From Polyangiaceae bacterium (GTDB lineage Bacteria > Myxococcota_A > Polyangia > Polyangiales > Polyangiaceae), in contig JABTUA010000001.1 of the NCBI GenBank assembly GCA_015075635.1, positions 3,224,001-3,288,000 of the forward strand: a stretch of DNA of 64,000 nucleotides, given 5' to 3'. The notes under the pieces were generated by a model, which made no database searches, was not told the origin of the DNA, and saw only the letters and a program-made list of their open reading frames with translations. Both the position numbers and the translations under genes were made by a program. This document shows positions 40,166-50,867 of the stretch, one piece after another (the first letter of the stretch is position 1; the number at the start of each line of letters is the position of its first letter).

Positions 40166-41710
40166 CTACCTCCGGCCCCGAGCTCCGTCTCGTTCCAGGA
40201 TCGGCGAGAAGAAGTTGTCCTTCTTCACGTACGGATCCGGGCTGAACGCGAACTTGTAGCTGGGCGCCGCCCGCTGGCTGCAGTCGGTCCGCTCGCAGAA
40301 GCGGCAGGTGACGCCCACCGGCACGCCGATGCGCGCGGCGCGATCCGGGCTCCAGCGCGGCTGGTCGTCGGCGTAGGCAAGGTGCTGGGCGTCGTCGGCG
40401 TGGGTGCCGAGACCGATCGAGTACACCGTACCCTTGACCAACGAGCCCCGGAGCGGCTGGCTCGTGATCTTGGCGAAGCAGAAGTACGCGCTGCCGTCCG
40501 GCATCACGCTGAACTGCTTCGTGATCTGACTCGGCGTCAGGAACGCCGTGTGCGCCACCCACTTCGGACAGGAGCCGAGGCCGATGGGGAACGTGAGCCC
40601 CGTCGCGGAGTAACGCTTGGAGATGTTGCCGGCCACGTCCACCCGCATGAAGTGCACCGGCACGCCGCGCCGGCGCGGGTCCCCCAGGTTCGTCAGGCGA
40701 TGGGCGGCGGCTTCGTAGCTCATCTCGAACAGATCGGCGAGGCGCTCCACGTCGTAGCGCGTCGCCTGCGCGTCGCGGAAGAACTCGTCGTAGGGCATCA
40801 GCAGTGCGCCGGCGAAGTAGTTCGCCAGGTGCACCTTGAGCAAGGTCTTGGTCTCGGCGTGGCGCGCCCGGTGTGAGGCCACGATGGTCTGGAAGATCCC
40901 GCGCTCGTCGAGCAGCTTCAGGCCGATCACGTGTGCCAGGTCGAACTTCTTCCGAGCTTCGCTCAGCTCGGGGGAGACCTCCAGCGAGCTTCGCTCCGGA
41001 TCGTAGCGACGCACTACGCTGCCATCGCGCCTCTCCGGCGTGCTCTCGACGGCGACGCCCAGCGCGGCGAGCGCGGCCACCAGCTGATCGCTCACGATGC
41101 GGCGTTCCAGGCCCAGCTGGCGGCGAAGCGCCTGCGCGGCATCCTCGATGACCGGGTAGTAGTTCCGGCTGGCTTGGACGAAGTCGGCCACCTCATCGAG
41201 GGGTGAGTAGTCGAAGCGCAGCGTACCGTCGGTGATCTCCATCGTCGGCCGGCCGCTGAGCGATGCCCGAGCCTTGCGTCCCGCCTCCGCCTCCGACAGG
41301 TGCTGCAGCAAGTTGTCGAGCTGCGTTCGGGTGTTCTTGTACAGGTTGAAGAGCGCTGCGATGGTCGTCGCGGCGCGGGGTTCGGCGCTCAGATTGCTGA
41401 GCGCGTCGCGATCGAGATCGAGCGAGCGCAAGAGCGGCTCGTCGATCAGCTGGGCGAGGTTGGCCTCGACCGGCTGCTCGCCCAGACTGGAGATGAACGG
41501 CTCGGGATCGACCTCCAGGAGCTCGAGCGCCCGCCAGAGCACTGGCAGCTGCACGGTGCGCCGGCCCTTCTCGATCAGGTTCAGGTAGGCCGCGCTGATG
41601 CCGAGGCGCCGCGCCAGCTCGGCTTGGGTGTGCCCGCGCTCGAGCCGGAGCTCGCGGAGGCGGCGACCGATGCTGGCGTTCAGGGTCGGCTCGGGGGGCG
41701 ATAGCGGCAT
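40166..41710 (-). CDS. RamB/ScfR-type short-chain acyl-CoA regulator
   Basis: 514 residues. An XRE-type helix-turn-helix at about 12-65 (RLRELRLERGHTQAELARRL, ISAAYLNLIEKGRRTVQ) is followed by an IrrE/ImmA-like domain. In place of HExxH it has FDLAHVIGLKLLDERG, so it lacks the zinc-binding motif. Then KVHLANYFAGALLMPYDEFF and a C-terminal domain with GVPVHFMRVDVAGNIS, LGSCPKWVAH and a Cys cluster (CRFCERTDCSQR). The family includes RamB of acetate metabolism and regulators of ethylmalonyl-CoA pathway genes. The ATG at 41710 is preferred over an earlier in-frame start, which falls in promoter sequence. It is divergent from an hbd-like gene and near ecm and ccr, which supports that role. Confidence 0.8.
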   Translation of the reverse strand: MPLSPPEPTLNASIGRRLRELRLERGHTQAELARRLGISAAYLNLIEKGRRTVQLPVLWRALELLEVDPEPFISSLGEQPVEANLAQLIDEPLLRSLDLDRDALSNLSAEPRAATTIAALFNLYKNTRTQLDNLLQHLSEAEAGRKARASLSGRPTMEITDGTLRFDYSPLDEVADFVQASRNYYPVIEDAAQALRRQLGLERRIVSDQLVAALAALGVAVESTPERRDGSVVRRYDPERSSLEVSPELSEARKKFDLAHVIGLKLLDERGIFQTIVASHRARHAETKTLLKVHLANYFAGALLMPYDEFFRDAQATRYDVERLADLFEMSYEAAAHRLTNLGDPRRRGVPVHFMRVDVAGNISKRYSATGLTFPIGLGSCPKWVAHTAFLTPSQITKQFSVMPDGSAYFCFAKITSQPLRGSLVKGTVYSIGLGTHADDAQHLAYADDQPRWSPDRAARIGVPVGVTCRFCERTDCSQRAAPSYKFAFSPDPYVKKDNFFSPILERDGARGRR

Positions 41711-41725
41711 GGCGTTGACAAGAAG

Positions 41726-41857
41726 TTTACAAGTCAATGACTTGGAACGATTTGTAAATGCTTGGCACTGAAATAAGTCTCTTCTATTCGGGCACTTGCG
41801 AGTTGACACTCGTCATCCAGGTGCTTACAACACGATGCGTTACCCGAAGACTGTAAA
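41726..41857. promoter_or_regulatory. Putative RamB-type operators and hbd promoter
   Basis: The 177-base divergent gap holds TTTACAA (41726-41732), its near-complement TTTGTAAA (41751-41758), CTTACAA (41824-41830) and TGTAAA (41852-41857). RamB-type regulators favour such TTTGCAAA-like sites. For the hbd gene, TTGACA (41803-41808), a 16-base spacer and TTACAA (41825-41830) form a promoter that overlaps the third site. Confidence 0.5.
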
Positions 41858-41887
41858 TCGGGGCCACCGCCCCGCTCGGAGGCCGCC

Positions 41888-42823
41888 ATGACGAACCAAA
41901 TCCGCTCTGTGGCAATCGTGGGCTGTGGGTTGATGGGAACCGGCATCGTGGAGGCCTGTGCCGTCGCGGGCCTCCGCACGCTGGGCATCAAGGTGACACC
42001 CGGCGACACCGAGCCGGTGCGCCGCCGCATCGTCGGCTCGATGAACAAGGCGGTCGAGCGGGGCAAGCTCGCTGCCGAGGTCCGCGATCGCGCGCTCGAG
42101 CTGTTCAGCATCGGCGCGGACCTGTCGGCCGTCGCTGACGCCGACCTGGTGATCGAGTCGGCCGCCGAGAGCCTGCCGGCCAAGCAAGATCTGCTTCGCC
42201 GCATCAGCGCCCTGGCCAAGGCCGACGCGGTGGTCGCCTCGAACACGTCGTCCTTGCGCCTCTCCACCTTGGCCGAGGCCCTGGCGGCGCCCAGCCGCTT
42301 CGTGGGCTTGCACTTCTTCAGCCCGGCAAACGTGATGAAGCTGGTCGAGATCGGCGCCGTCGCCAGCACCACGCCCGCCGTCGCCGCGAGCGTGCGAGCC
42401 TTCTGCCTCGACATCGGGAAGGTGCCCGTCGAGCTCGGCGACCACCCCGGCTACGTCGTGAACCGGCTGCTGGTGCCTTACATCCTGCACGCCATCGAGA
42501 CGCTGGAGCAGGGCGTCGCTACCCCCGAGGGCATCGACACCGCGATGAAGCTCGGCTGCGGTCACCCCCTCGGACCGCTGGCGCTGGCCGATCTGATCGG
42601 CCTGGATGTCGTCTTCGCCATGTCCAGGAGCCTGCAGGAAGAGCTGAGAGACCCGCGCTACCGCTGCCCGCCGCTGCTCCGGCGGCTGGTGATGGCCGGG
42701 AGCCTGGGCAAGAAGACGGGTGCCGGCTTCTACCGCTACGGCGGGGACTCCCCGGTGCCCAACCCGGCGGTGTTCGACTTCAGCCGGCCCAGCCTGCCCG
42801 CGGTGTCGAATCCGGCGGCCTGA
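41888..42823 (+). CDS. 3-hydroxybutyryl-CoA dehydrogenase
   Basis: 311 residues. NAD-binding site SVAIVGCGLMGTGI, catalytic region FVGLHFFSPANVMKLVEI with its His, and DHPGYVVNRLLVPYILHAIE in the C-terminal dimer domain. It interconverts acetoacetyl-CoA and (S)-3-hydroxybutyryl-CoA, a step before crotonyl-CoA. It is divergent from the RamB/ScfR-type regulator across 177 bases with apparent operators. It would feed crotonyl-CoA carboxylase/reductase, 8 kb downstream. FadB2, PaaH and Hbd cannot be told apart by eye, so no symbol is given. Confidence 0.85.
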   Translation: MTNQIRSVAIVGCGLMGTGIVEACAVAGLRTLGIKVTPGDTEPVRRRIVGSMNKAVERGKLAAEVRDRALELFSIGADLSAVADADLVIESAAESLPAKQDLLRRISALAKADAVVASNTSSLRLSTLAEALAAPSRFVGLHFFSPANVMKLVEIGAVASTTPAVAASVRAFCLDIGKVPVELGDHPGYVVNRLLVPYILHAIETLEQGVATPEGIDTAMKLGCGHPLGPLALADLIGLDVVFAMSRSLQEELRDPRYRCPPLLRRLVMAGSLGKKTGAGFYRYGGDSPVPNPAVFDFSRPSLPAVSNPAA

Positions 42824-42882
42824 GCCGGGCCCGCCCTTTTGGGTGGCAACACCCCGGGTTTCGGACTAATCACTGCGCCGCC

Positions 42883-43023
42883 ATGGGTACACCGCAAGAT
42901 CCGCGCGCCCGCCGCCGTCAGAAGCAGCGCCGCGCCAAGAAGAACGTCGAGTGGGAGCTGAAGCGCGCCGCCGAGCACGCCGAGGCGGCCAAGCCGAAGG
43001 CCCCGCCCAAGAAGACGACCTGA
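42883..43023 (+). CDS. Small basic protein
   Basis: 46 residues: MGTPQDPRARRRQKQRRAKK, then NVEWELKRAAEHAEA and a Lys/Pro-rich tail. After the first few codons nearly every third position is G or C, like real genes here. It lies in the 203-base gap between the stop of the hbd gene and the stop of the convergent meaB, ending 3 bases before the latter. It has no predicted membrane segment. A nucleic-acid-binding role is possible because of the charge, but nothing shows it directly. Confidence 0.5.
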   Translation: MGTPQDPRARRRQKQRRAKKNVEWELKRAAEHAEAAKPKAPPKKTT

Positions 43024-43026
43024 GGT

Positions 43027-44004
43027 TCAAGCCAGCCTGGCAGCGACGTTCCTCACGGCCTCGATGAGAGTCGCCCGCTGCCGGAGCTCGCGCGTGAGCG
43101 CCGTCCTCAGCAGGGCTGGCCCGCCGACGCGCTCCACGCCGAGCTCGCCGTGGCGCTGCGCGAACAGGCGCGCCGCCCAGGCCGTGCTCTTGTCCAATCG
43201 CAGCTCGCCGAGTCGGCCGCTCTGCCGGAGCGCGCTGAAATGGCCGTCGAGCGCGAGGACCAGCTGGTCCACACCGTGGCCGCCGCTCGCGCTCGTCAGC
43301 ACTACGGGCGGCGGCGCGAGCCCGCCCGGCTCCGTGCACAGGCGGAGCGCGCCCGTGAGCTCGGCGAGCGCGCGCTCGGCGACGGCGCCCAGGTCCGACT
43401 TGTTCACGGCGAGGACGTCGGGGATCTCGAGGATCCCCGCCTTGATGAACTGCAGCACGTCGCCGGACGCCGGTTGCACCACCAGGAGCACGGTGTCCGC
43501 GACGTGCTCGATGTCCGTCTCGCTCTGTCCGACGCCGACTGTCTCGATCAGCACCACGTCGAAGACGGCGCTCAAGACCTCCACCGCCGCGCCCGCGGCG
43601 CGCGCCAGTCCCCCGAGCTGACCGCCGGAGGCCATCGAGCGCACGAACACCCCGTCGTCGTCGGGATCGAGCTCGATCCGCGCGCGGTCACCGAGCAACG
43701 CGCCGCCGCTCCTCGGGCTGGAGGGATCCACCGCCAACACGCCGACGCTGCGCCCGGCGCCGCGCCAGCGACGAATCAGCGCCGATCCGAGCGTGCTCTT
43801 GCCGACCCCGGGGGGACCAGTGATACCCACGCGCTGGCAGCTCTCGGCGCGGCCGCGGACGGAGAGCTCGGTGAGCAGCGCGATGGCCTGGCTCTCGGCC
43901 TCGGGCCGCCGGTCTTCGACCAGCGAGATGGCGCGCGCGACGCTCGCGGGGTCGCGCTCGAGCGCCCGCGCGGCGAGCGCCGCGGTGTCCACTGGCGGAG
44001 TCAC
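43027..44004 (-). CDS. meaB: Mutase-associated GTPase MeaB (ArgK family)
   Basis: 325 residues. Walker A GITGPPGVGKSTLGSALIRR, the switch-like DPSSPRSGGALLGDRARI, NKSD for guanine specificity and VGVGQSETDIEHVADTVL. MeaB gates cobalamin loading and protects methylmalonyl- or ethylmalonyl-CoA mutase. The GTG start overlaps the mutase stop (GTGA), so it is translationally coupled to the mutase and should act on it. The 3' end reaches the small basic gene from the other side. Confidence 0.92.
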   Translation of the reverse strand: MTPPVDTAALAARALERDPASVARAISLVEDRRPEAESQAIALLTELSVRGRAESCQRVGITGPPGVGKSTLGSALIRRWRGAGRSVGVLAVDPSSPRSGGALLGDRARIELDPDDDGVFVRSMASGGQLGGLARAAGAAVEVLSAVFDVVLIETVGVGQSETDIEHVADTVLLVVQPASGDVLQFIKAGILEIPDVLAVNKSDLGAVAERALAELTGALRLCTEPGGLAPPPVVLTSASGGHGVDQLVLALDGHFSALRQSGRLGELRLDKSTAWAARLFAQRHGELGVERVGGPALLRTALTRELRQRATLIEAVRNVAARLA

Positions 44005-45968
44005 GCCTGCGCTCGCTCCACGATGTCGAGGAGATCGCCGAGCACCCTCGCGATCTCGAAGTCCTTTGGCGTGTAGACGGCGGCCACTCCGGCGGCGAGG
44101 AGCAACGGGCGATCCTCGGCGGGGATGATGCCACCGACGACCACGGGGACCGAGACGCCACGGCCACGAAGCTCGGTCAGCACCTCCCGCGCGAGCTCGA
44201 GGTGCGCCCCCGACAGGATGCTCAAGCCGACCACGTGCACGCCTTCGTCCGCGGCGGTGCGGGCGAGCTCCTTGGGCGCGACCCGGATGCCCTCGTACAC
44301 GACCTCGAAGCCGGCGTCGCGCGCACGCAGCGCGATCTGCTCGGCGCCGTTGGAGTGCCCGTCGAGGCCGGGCTTGCCGACCAGGAGCTTCGGACGCCGG
44401 CCGATCTTCTTCCCGAGCTCCGCGACCCGCTGCCGGAGGTCCTGGTAGGCTCCGCCGAGCTCCGGCACCCGGGCGCCCCCGACGCCGGTTGGAGCGCGGT
44501 ACTCGCCGAACACCTCGCGCAGCGCACCCGCCCACTCGCCGGTGGTCAGCTTGGCGCGCGCCGCGGCGATCGAGACCGGCACCAGGTTCTCGCTGCCGCG
44601 GGCCGCAGCCCGGAGCGCGTCCAGGCTTCGGTCCACCTGATCGCCGTCGCGACCCTTCCGCCAGGCGAGGAGCCGCTCGACTTGTTGCCGCTCCGCCTCG
44701 GGATCGACCCGCAAGATCGCCTCGGCGCCGCCGCCTTCCGTGAGCGCGCTCGGCGCGCTCTCCGTGAAGCGGTTCACTCCCACCACGACCTGCGCGCCAC
44801 TCTCGATGGCCGCGAGCCGCGCCGCGTTGGAGGCGACCAGACGCTCCTTGACGTAGCCGCTCTCGACGGCCGGGATCACGCCGCCGCGGTCGAGCACGCT
44901 CTGCACCTCTGCCCACGCCGCCTCGGCGATGTTCCGCGTCTTGCCCGCGATGACCGGCGAGCCGTCGAACAGGTCGCCGTATTCGAGCAGGTCGGTCTCG
45001 TAGGCGAGGATCTGCTGCGTGCGCAGCGAGAGCTGCTGGTCCCAGGGGCGGGGCAGCCCCAGCGCCTCGTTCCACGCCGGCAGCTGGACGGCCCGTGCCC
45101 GGGCGTTCTTGCTCAGCGTGACGCCCAACATTTCGAGCGCGATGCGCACCAGGTTGTTCTCCGGCTGCGCCTCCGTGAGCCCGAGCGAGTTGACCTGCAC
45201 ACCGTAGCGAAAGCGCCGGAGCTTGGGGTCGGTCACGGCGTAGCGCTCGCTGCCGATGCGCTCCCACAAGGCGCCGAACGCCCGGAGCTTGCACACCTCC
45301 TCGACGAAGCGGATGCCTGCGTTCACGAAGAACGACAGCCGGCCGAACACCTGCGCGAAGCGCGCACCATCGACGCCGCGGGCGCGCACCTCGTCCAGCA
45401 CGGCGATGGCGGTAGAGAGCGCGTAGGCGATCTCCTGCTCCGGCGTCGCGCCCGCCTCCTGCAGGTGGTAGCTCGAGATGTTGATCGGGTTCCACTCCGG
45501 CACGTGCTCGACGGTGTAGAGGATGGTATCGACGCTGAGGCGCAGGCTCGGCCCCGGCGGAAACACGTAGGTGCCGCGCGAGAGGTACTCCTTGACGATG
45601 TCGTTCTGCGTGGTGCCGCGCAGACCCCGGGGGTCGGCGCCCTGCTGCTCGGCGACGGCGACGTACAGGGCGAGCAGCCAGGCCGCGGTCGCGTTGATGG
45701 TCATCGAGGTGTTCATGCAGCCGAGATCGATGCCCTCGAAGAGCTCGGCCAGATCGCCGACGTTGCCGATGGGCACACCCGTGCGCCCGACCTCGCCCCG
45801 CGCCAGCGGGTGGTCTGCGTCGTATCCCGTCTGGGTCGGCAGATCGAAGGCGACGCTGAGGCCGGTCTGCCCACGCGCCAGGTTCTCGCGGTAGAGCGCG
45901 TTCGACGCCTTGGGCGTCGAGTGCCCGGAGTACGTCCGCATGATCCAGGGGGCGTCCTTTTCGGCCAT
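44001..45968 (-). CDS. ecm: Ethylmalonyl-CoA mutase (MeaA type)
   Basis: 655 residues, shorter than methylmalonyl-CoA mutase. It rearranges ethylmalonyl-CoA to methylsuccinyl-CoA with adenosylcobalamin. The catalytic barrel has FDLPTQTGYDADHPLARGEV, CMNTSMTINATAAWLL, RGTTQNDIVKEYLSRGTYVF and ISSYHLQEAGATPEQEIAYA. These differ from methylmalonyl-CoA mutase, which has HRGYD, SVSMTMN, TIQND and VRNTY-type residues, and match the Ecm/MeaA branch. The C-terminal B12-binding domain has the DxHxxG-type motif GLDGHSNGAEQ. It is coupled to meaB. The epimerase that feeds it is not in the window. Confidence 0.88.
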   Translation of the reverse strand: MAEKDAPWIMRTYSGHSTPKASNALYRENLARGQTGLSVAFDLPTQTGYDADHPLARGEVGRTGVPIGNVGDLAELFEGIDLGCMNTSMTINATAAWLLALYVAVAEQQGADPRGLRGTTQNDIVKEYLSRGTYVFPPGPSLRLSVDTILYTVEHVPEWNPINISSYHLQEAGATPEQEIAYALSTAIAVLDEVRARGVDGARFAQVFGRLSFFVNAGIRFVEEVCKLRAFGALWERIGSERYAVTDPKLRRFRYGVQVNSLGLTEAQPENNLVRIALEMLGVTLSKNARARAVQLPAWNEALGLPRPWDQQLSLRTQQILAYETDLLEYGDLFDGSPVIAGKTRNIAEAAWAEVQSVLDRGGVIPAVESGYVKERLVASNAARLAAIESGAQVVVGVNRFTESAPSALTEGGGAEAILRVDPEAERQQVERLLAWRKGRDGDQVDRSLDALRAAARGSENLVPVSIAAARAKLTTGEWAGALREVFGEYRAPTGVGGARVPELGGAYQDLRQRVAELGKKIGRRPKLLVGKPGLDGHSNGAEQIALRARDAGFEVVYEGIRVAPKELARTAADEGVHVVGLSILSGAHLELAREVLTELRGRGVSVPVVVGGIIPAEDRPLLLAAGVAAVYTPKDFEIARVLGDLLDIVERAQA

Positions 45969-46033
45969 GTCGATGCATCCTTGCCGCGCGCCGGGCGCCG
46001 CGGCAAGCGGAGCCCGCGCAGAGCCTTCCGGCG

Positions 46034-46846
46034 GTGCTACGCTCCGGGCCGAGCTTGAGCCACGGACCGTACCGCAGCGGGAGACCGGGTCCCGAGTCCC
46101 GCCCCACCGGGGGCTCGTTCGAGTGTCCGGGCTGCTCGGCGCGGATGGAAGACTCCGTGCGGGCGTGCGCGAGCTGCGGCACGCCCATCGCCACGGTGCG
46201 CTGCGGCACCTGCTTCCAGATGAACCCCCCTGACAACGCGCTGTGCAGCGGCTGCGGACGCGAGCTCGGGCTCGAGCCCATCGGCGAGCCGGACGTGCAC
46301 GCGTGCCCGGACTGCAAGCTGCCGTTCCAGCAGTTTCGCGGCGGCCCCGGCACGCTCCACGACTGCGCCCGCTGCGGCGGTCAGTTCGTCGAGCACGCCC
46401 TGCTCCATGACTTGCTCGAGCAACGCGAGGTCTACGGGCGCGTGGCGCCGCGGCCTCCGCCTCGCCACAACCCCCTCGCGACGCCGCTCCGCTACGTCCC
46501 CTGCCCGCTCTGCGCGGAGATCATGCTGCGCAGGAACTTCGGCCGCTCGAGCGGGGTGATCGTGGACGTGTGCAGCAAGCACGGGATCTGGTTCGATCGC
46601 GGCGAGCTGCCCAGAGTGCTGGAGTTCGTCGAGGCCGGAGGCCTCGAGCTGATGCGGCGGCGCGAGCTCGACGAGGGGCGTCAGGACGCGAAGCGCGAGC
46701 GCCTGCGCCGGGTGGAGGCCTCGCTCGAGGGCCTCACCGTCGCCGGCAACTCGAGCCCCTTCGAGCGCATGCGCCGCAACCTGGAGTTCGGCGACGCGGC
46801 GGTGTCGTTGGCCGGTTACCTGTCGGATCTGCTCAAGGACCGCTGA
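46034..46846 (+). CDS. Zinc-ribbon/zf-TFIIB-like protein
   Basis: 270 residues. Several Cys clusters: CPGCSARMEDSVRACASCG, CGTCFQMNPPDNALCSGCG, CPDCKLPFQQFRG with CARCGGQFVEH, and CPLCAEIMLRRNFG with CSKHGIWFDRGEL. The last one has the pattern of the zf-TFIIB family (zinc-binding, function mostly unknown). The C-terminus is a charged helix. The GTG start is uncertain; a TTG at 46055 is another choice. The 3' end overlaps the convergent membrane protein gene by 14 bases. Confidence 0.7.
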   Translation: MLRSGPSLSHGPYRSGRPGPESRPTGGSFECPGCSARMEDSVRACASCGTPIATVRCGTCFQMNPPDNALCSGCGRELGLEPIGEPDVHACPDCKLPFQQFRGGPGTLHDCARCGGQFVEHALLHDLLEQREVYGRVAPRPPPRHNPLATPLRYVPCPLCAEIMLRRNFGRSSGVIVDVCSKHGIWFDRGELPRVLEFVEAGGLELMRRRELDEGRQDAKRERLRRVEASLEGLTVAGNSSPFERMRRNLEFGDAAVSLAGYLSDLLKDR

Positions 46847-47807
46847 ACCGCGAGCCCGGCTCGACGGCCTCCGGCCGCGAGATGCTCTGCCAGCCCGAGC
46901 CGAGCTGCTCGAGGAAGTACAGGACGTAGGCCTGGTTGAAGACGAAGAGCGGCAACAGGAACACGGTGCCGATGTAAGGCAAGGCGACGATGCAGCAGGT
47001 GATGCAGGTCGCCACCAGCGCGATCAGCCCGGTCACCAAGCCGAGGAGGAACTTCATCAAATAGAAGAGCACGACGGTCCAGACACGACCCGAGATGACC
47101 TCGCTCTTCACGCGCCGCCAAGCCGGGCCAACGGGCTCGTCATTCAGGTACATGGCAGGCACGACGAAGTCGTCGATCAGCATCGCAGCGACCGTGAGCG
47201 GCAGCCCTCCCAGGACCAGGACGGCTCCCCCGAGGAGCAGGCCGAGCAGCGCGCCCGACTCGAACACGCCCCTCGAGAGGTCCGGCCAGGCCAGGACGCC
47301 GGCGATGGCCAGCGCCACGAGCAGGAGCCCGAGACCGAGCAGCCCGATCCAGAGCCGCACCCAGAACAGATCGCGCCCTCGCTCCGCGAAGCGGCGCCAA
47401 GGCTCTTCGACCTTCGCCTCGTCCCGCGCGACGGAGTGGACGAACATCAGCTTGGCGCGGCTCGAGACCCAGGTCATCGCGACGCCGAGCGCGATGCCGA
47501 GCACCAGCACGACCAGGCCCACGGTCACGACCATCGACAAGTTGTCGCGCAGCCAGTCCAGCGCGGGCCCGAGCCCGGGGCCGCTGCCACCGCTCCCGCG
47601 ACCGCTGGTGTCGGGCAGATTGAACGAGGAGCCGCCGCCCTCCCCCAGGTGCGCCAGCCACGCCACGAACCCCAACGTGAGCCACTTGCCGGCATTGAAG
47701 GGGAAGAGCACCCGGCGGGTGTGCTCGATCGCCCGCGACACTGGCTCGGTGACTGAGACGCTCGCGGGCTGCGGGGCGAGCTCTGGCAGGTGCGGCAGCT
47801 GGTTCAC
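46833..47807 (-). CDS. Multi-pass membrane protein of unknown function
   Basis: 324 residues with about five to six hydrophobic segments: VVTVGLVVLVLGIALGVAM, LWIGLLGLGLLLVALAIAGV, LLLGGAVLVLGGLPLTVAAM, VVLFYLMKFLLGLVTGLIAL and IVALPYIGTVFLLPLFVFNQ. The FVVPAMYLNDEPVGPAWRRV segment between them is typical of DUF4013-like membrane proteins. A Gly/Ser loop lies near residue 70. It starts at a GTG. No function is known. It lies between a zf-TFIIB-like gene and clpS; I see nothing to link it to either. Confidence 0.6.
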   Translation of the reverse strand: MNQLPHLPELAPQPASVSVTEPVSRAIEHTRRVLFPFNAGKWLTLGFVAWLAHLGEGGGSSFNLPDTSGRGSGGSGPGLGPALDWLRDNLSMVVTVGLVVLVLGIALGVAMTWVSSRAKLMFVHSVARDEAKVEEPWRRFAERGRDLFWVRLWIGLLGLGLLLVALAIAGVLAWPDLSRGVFESGALLGLLLGGAVLVLGGLPLTVAAMLIDDFVVPAMYLNDEPVGPAWRRVKSEVISGRVWTVVLFYLMKFLLGLVTGLIALVATCITCCIVALPYIGTVFLLPLFVFNQAYVLYFLEQLGSGWQSISRPEAVEPGSRFSGP

Positions 47808-47908
47808 GCCGAGCCCCAGGCTAGCGTGCCACCACCCGCGCGGGCTGCGAGTATTTTTCGGGGCTCGACACGGCGCGCCGCCATGTCCAAGATCTCGGGG
47901 TCTTCCGC

Positions 47909-48252
47909 ATGAGCACCAAGGGCCCGAACGACAATCCCGACCGGGACGGCGATCTCGCGGTCCAGGAAAAGCAGACCACTCGCCGCGCGCGCCCCTACAA
48001 CGTGGTCTTTCACAATGACGACTACACGACGATGGAGTTCGTGATCCACGTCCTGATGCAGTTCTTCCACAAGGCCGAGACCGAGGCGACGCAGATCATG
48101 CTGGAAGTCCACCACCGAGGCTACGGGGTCGTCGGAGTCTTCACCCGCGACATAGCCGAGACCAAGGCCGAACAGGTCAGCGAGTACGCGAAGAAGCACG
48201 GACACCCGCTCAGGGTCACCGCCGAGCCGGCGGAAGACCCGGAGGACGAGTC

Positions 48253-48256
<4 letters not shown>
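47909..48256 (+). CDS. clpS: ClpS adaptor protein
   Basis: 115 residues. Conserved block YNVVFHNDDYTTMEFVIHVL, the HHRGYGVVGVF segment with paired His, and HGHPLRVTAEP. ClpS brings N-degron substrates to ClpA. An N-terminal extension of about 25 residues precedes the folded part. It overlaps clpA (GTGA), so the pair forms one operon. The ATG at 47909 is the only start that keeps the short extension. Confidence 0.95.
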
Positions 48257-50520
<2,264 letters not shown>

Positions 50521-50526
50521 CCAACG

Positions 50527-50546
50527 GTTGACGGTCAGCCGTCAAC
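50527..50546 (+). terminator. Stem-loop after clpA
   Basis: Perfect 8-base stem GTTGACGG (50527-50534) with CCGTCAAC (50539-50546), TCAG loop, 7 bases after the clpA stop. There is no T run behind it, so it could act as an RNA-stabilising structure or a Rho-dependent end instead. Confidence 0.5.
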
Positions 50547-50654
50547 TCCGTGCGACACTGTTGCCTGTGCCACCCGGTCCGACTGGCACAAACCCGGCGC
50601 TTTCGCGTGTTCCCGGGGAGCGCAGGCCGGCATGGGGCTTGCTAACCGGGGGGC

Positions 50655-50795
50655 ATGTTGCCGGTTCAGCCCAAGAAGATCCTCCGCGACGCCCTGATCG
50701 GTTTCGGCATCGGCCTGGTTCTGATGCTCGGAATCACCTACGGAGCCGGGGCCATCGCCGGGTCCCCGCCGGCGGCGGCGACGTCAACGCAGTGA
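50655..50795 (+). CDS. Small single-pass membrane protein
   Basis: 46 residues: a short charged start (MLPVQPKKILRDALIG), a membrane segment (FGIGLVLMLGITYGAGAIAG) and a short tail (SPPAAATSTQ). Most third positions are G or C, as in real genes here. It lies between clpA and the convergent ccr gene, with a GGGG tract just before the ATG. No homologue is recalled. Small membrane proteins often regulate a bigger membrane partner, but none is adjacent. Confidence 0.5.
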   Translation: MLPVQPKKILRDALIGFGIGLVLMLGITYGAGAIAGSPPAAATSTQ

Positions 50796-50867
50796 CGCCC
50801 GGGCGTTAGCGTCGCGCCAAGTGCGTGGGCTGATGTGGGCGGAGCGCCCACCCGATCTCGACCCTCG

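Noticed and set aside
44001..45968. Methylmalonyl-CoA mutase
   Set aside because: Key barrel residues (QTGYD, NTSMTIN, TTQND, LSRGTY) follow the ethylmalonyl-CoA mutase form, and length is shorter.
44005..46353. Open frame on the minus strand running upstream from meaB through the mutase
   Set aside because: It is a shadow of the ethylmalonyl-CoA mutase frame; the GTG at 44004 gives the normal MeaB length.
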